DNA of 64,000 nucleotides from Chloroflexota bacterium (GTDB lineage Bacteria > Chloroflexota > Anaerolineae > Anaerolineales > UBA4823), in assembly GCA_012516075.1 (NCBI GenBank), contig JAAYXE010000118.1, forward strand, positions 1-64,000, written 5' to 3'. The position numbers and the translations under genes are program-made. Numbering within the stretch: the stretch's first letter is position 1; each line of letters starts with the position of its first letter. Positions 63,671 through 64,000 of the stretch are shown one piece after another. The notes under the pieces are model-generated. The model was given only the letters and a program-made list of their open reading frames with translations, was not told the DNA's origin and did no database searches.

Positions 63671-64000
63671 TCATGGTTGTTGGGTTGGACGGTCCTCGAT
63701 GAATGGGTTGTTCTCAATTTCCTGGTGATAATCGGAAGCAACCTGAAGCAGTAATTCATCACTGATCGGCGCTGCTTCACCACCAACGGCATGGCAGTGG
63801 TTGCAGGCATAGTTCAAACCAACATCGGGGTAAACATTCCCCTCAGAATCAACCTGCTCCATACGATTGGCAGCGATCACGGACTGGTGCGTGCGCACAT
63901 CACCCGTAATACGCTCGACCACAGCCGAAGCCTTCTTAATCAGGCGCGGCATGTGACAGTCCAGGCATTCAACGTTCATGGGGAAGTGGATAACCACTTT
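63671..64000 (-). CDS. C-terminal part of a multiheme c-type cytochrome (cut by window edge)
   Basis: The open frame runs off the right edge; 109 codons are visible. Two heme-binding CxxCH motifs are seen: NVECLDCHMP and NYACNHCHAV, with HQSVIAANRMEQ between them offering distal His ligands. It resembles periplasmic multiheme cytochromes involved in electron transfer or nitrite/sulfite-type reductions. The stop codon lies only 11 bp before the binding-protein ATG, so the cytochrome and the importer may share an operon, linking cytochrome production with iron or heme supply. Confidence 0.75.
   Translation of the reverse strand, partial: KVVIHFPMNVECLDCHMPRLIKKASAVVERITGDVRTHQSVIAANRMEQVDSEGNVYPDVGLNYACNHCHAVGGEAAPISDELLLQVASDYHQEIENNPFIEDRPTQQP

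Noticed and set aside
1-64000. tRNA, rRNA, riboswitch or CRISPR array
   Set aside because: I looked for cloverleaf-like, conserved rRNA and regularly spaced repeat patterns by eye and saw none. A covariance-model search would be needed to exclude small RNAs.

Overview
This is a GC-rich, densely coded bacterial chromosome segment. It has no rRNA, tRNA, CRISPR array or transposase that I could recognise. Several features point to an anaerobic member of the Chloroflexota, perhaps Anaerolineae-like: small SHOCT-type proteins next to a DUF2089 gene, a fused two-domain ECF-type ATPase, a LuxR regulator carrying an NB-ARC-type ATPase, a family-5 ABC transporter used in a sugar operon, and sugar catabolism of the kind known in Thermotoga. 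This placement is inference; no marker gene in the window proves it.

Layout. 1-3.0 kb: four genes sharing one short helical module, ending at a clear terminator. 3.1-6.7 kb (minus): an ECF sigma factor and its zinc anti-sigma factor, followed by a thiol/redox operon (two-domain glutaredoxin-like protein, NifX-like protein, TlpA-like thioredoxin, OsmC, rhodanese). 6.9-11.5 kb (plus): a SAM-hydrolase (DUF62) gene with a complete ECF transporter (fused ATPase, S component, T component). 11.5-20.5 kb: an SDR with a long C-terminal extension, a GH36 alpha-galactosidase, a PfkB kinase with an M20 peptidase, pterin carbinolamine dehydratase with two small membrane proteins, and a ComM-type ATPase. 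20.46-21.06 kb: a 596-bp unit made of a GxxExxY gene flanked by 36-bp inverted repeats, followed by decayed CPBP protease genes. 22.4-28.8 kb: an assortment including a LuxR-ATPase regulator, a ParB-like protein, a secreted hydrolase, an NmrA-like protein and a DHFR/RibD-like protein.

28.9-52.6 kb (plus): a sugar-use island of 21 genes with overlapping or closely spaced coding regions. It starts with a LacI regulator that has a promoter and a palindromic operator, followed by a five-gene ABC importer. Next come nagA, nagB, an SGNH hydrolase, three uroporphyrinogen-decarboxylase-family proteins, an aldo/keto reductase and a Gfo/Idh/MocA oxidoreductase. It ends with uxaC, uxaE, an SDR-type fructuronate reductase, a LarA-family protein, 6-phosphogluconate dehydrogenase and a PfkB sugar kinase. 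NagA and NagB would feed amino sugars into glycolysis, and UxaC, UxaE and the SDR would convert hexuronates to D-mannonate. Mannonate dehydratase and KDPG aldolase are absent here. A LarA-type C2 epimerase, a sugar-acid kinase and 6-phosphogluconate dehydrogenase are present instead. This suggests an alternative route from mannonate through gluconate to ribulose 5-phosphate. It is the most interesting hypothesis in the window.

52.6-64 kb (minus): an XRE regulator with seven tandem LAPFL/LAPHL repeats, a three-gene glycosyltransferase cluster, a conserved hypothetical gene, and an iron/corrinoid-type ABC importer followed by a methyltransferase and preceded by the end of a multiheme cytochrome gene cut by the window edge. 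Several transcription units end in perfect GC-rich hairpins that lack a clear U-tract. Stem-loops also separate the substrate-capture gene from the membrane gene in three different transporter operons.
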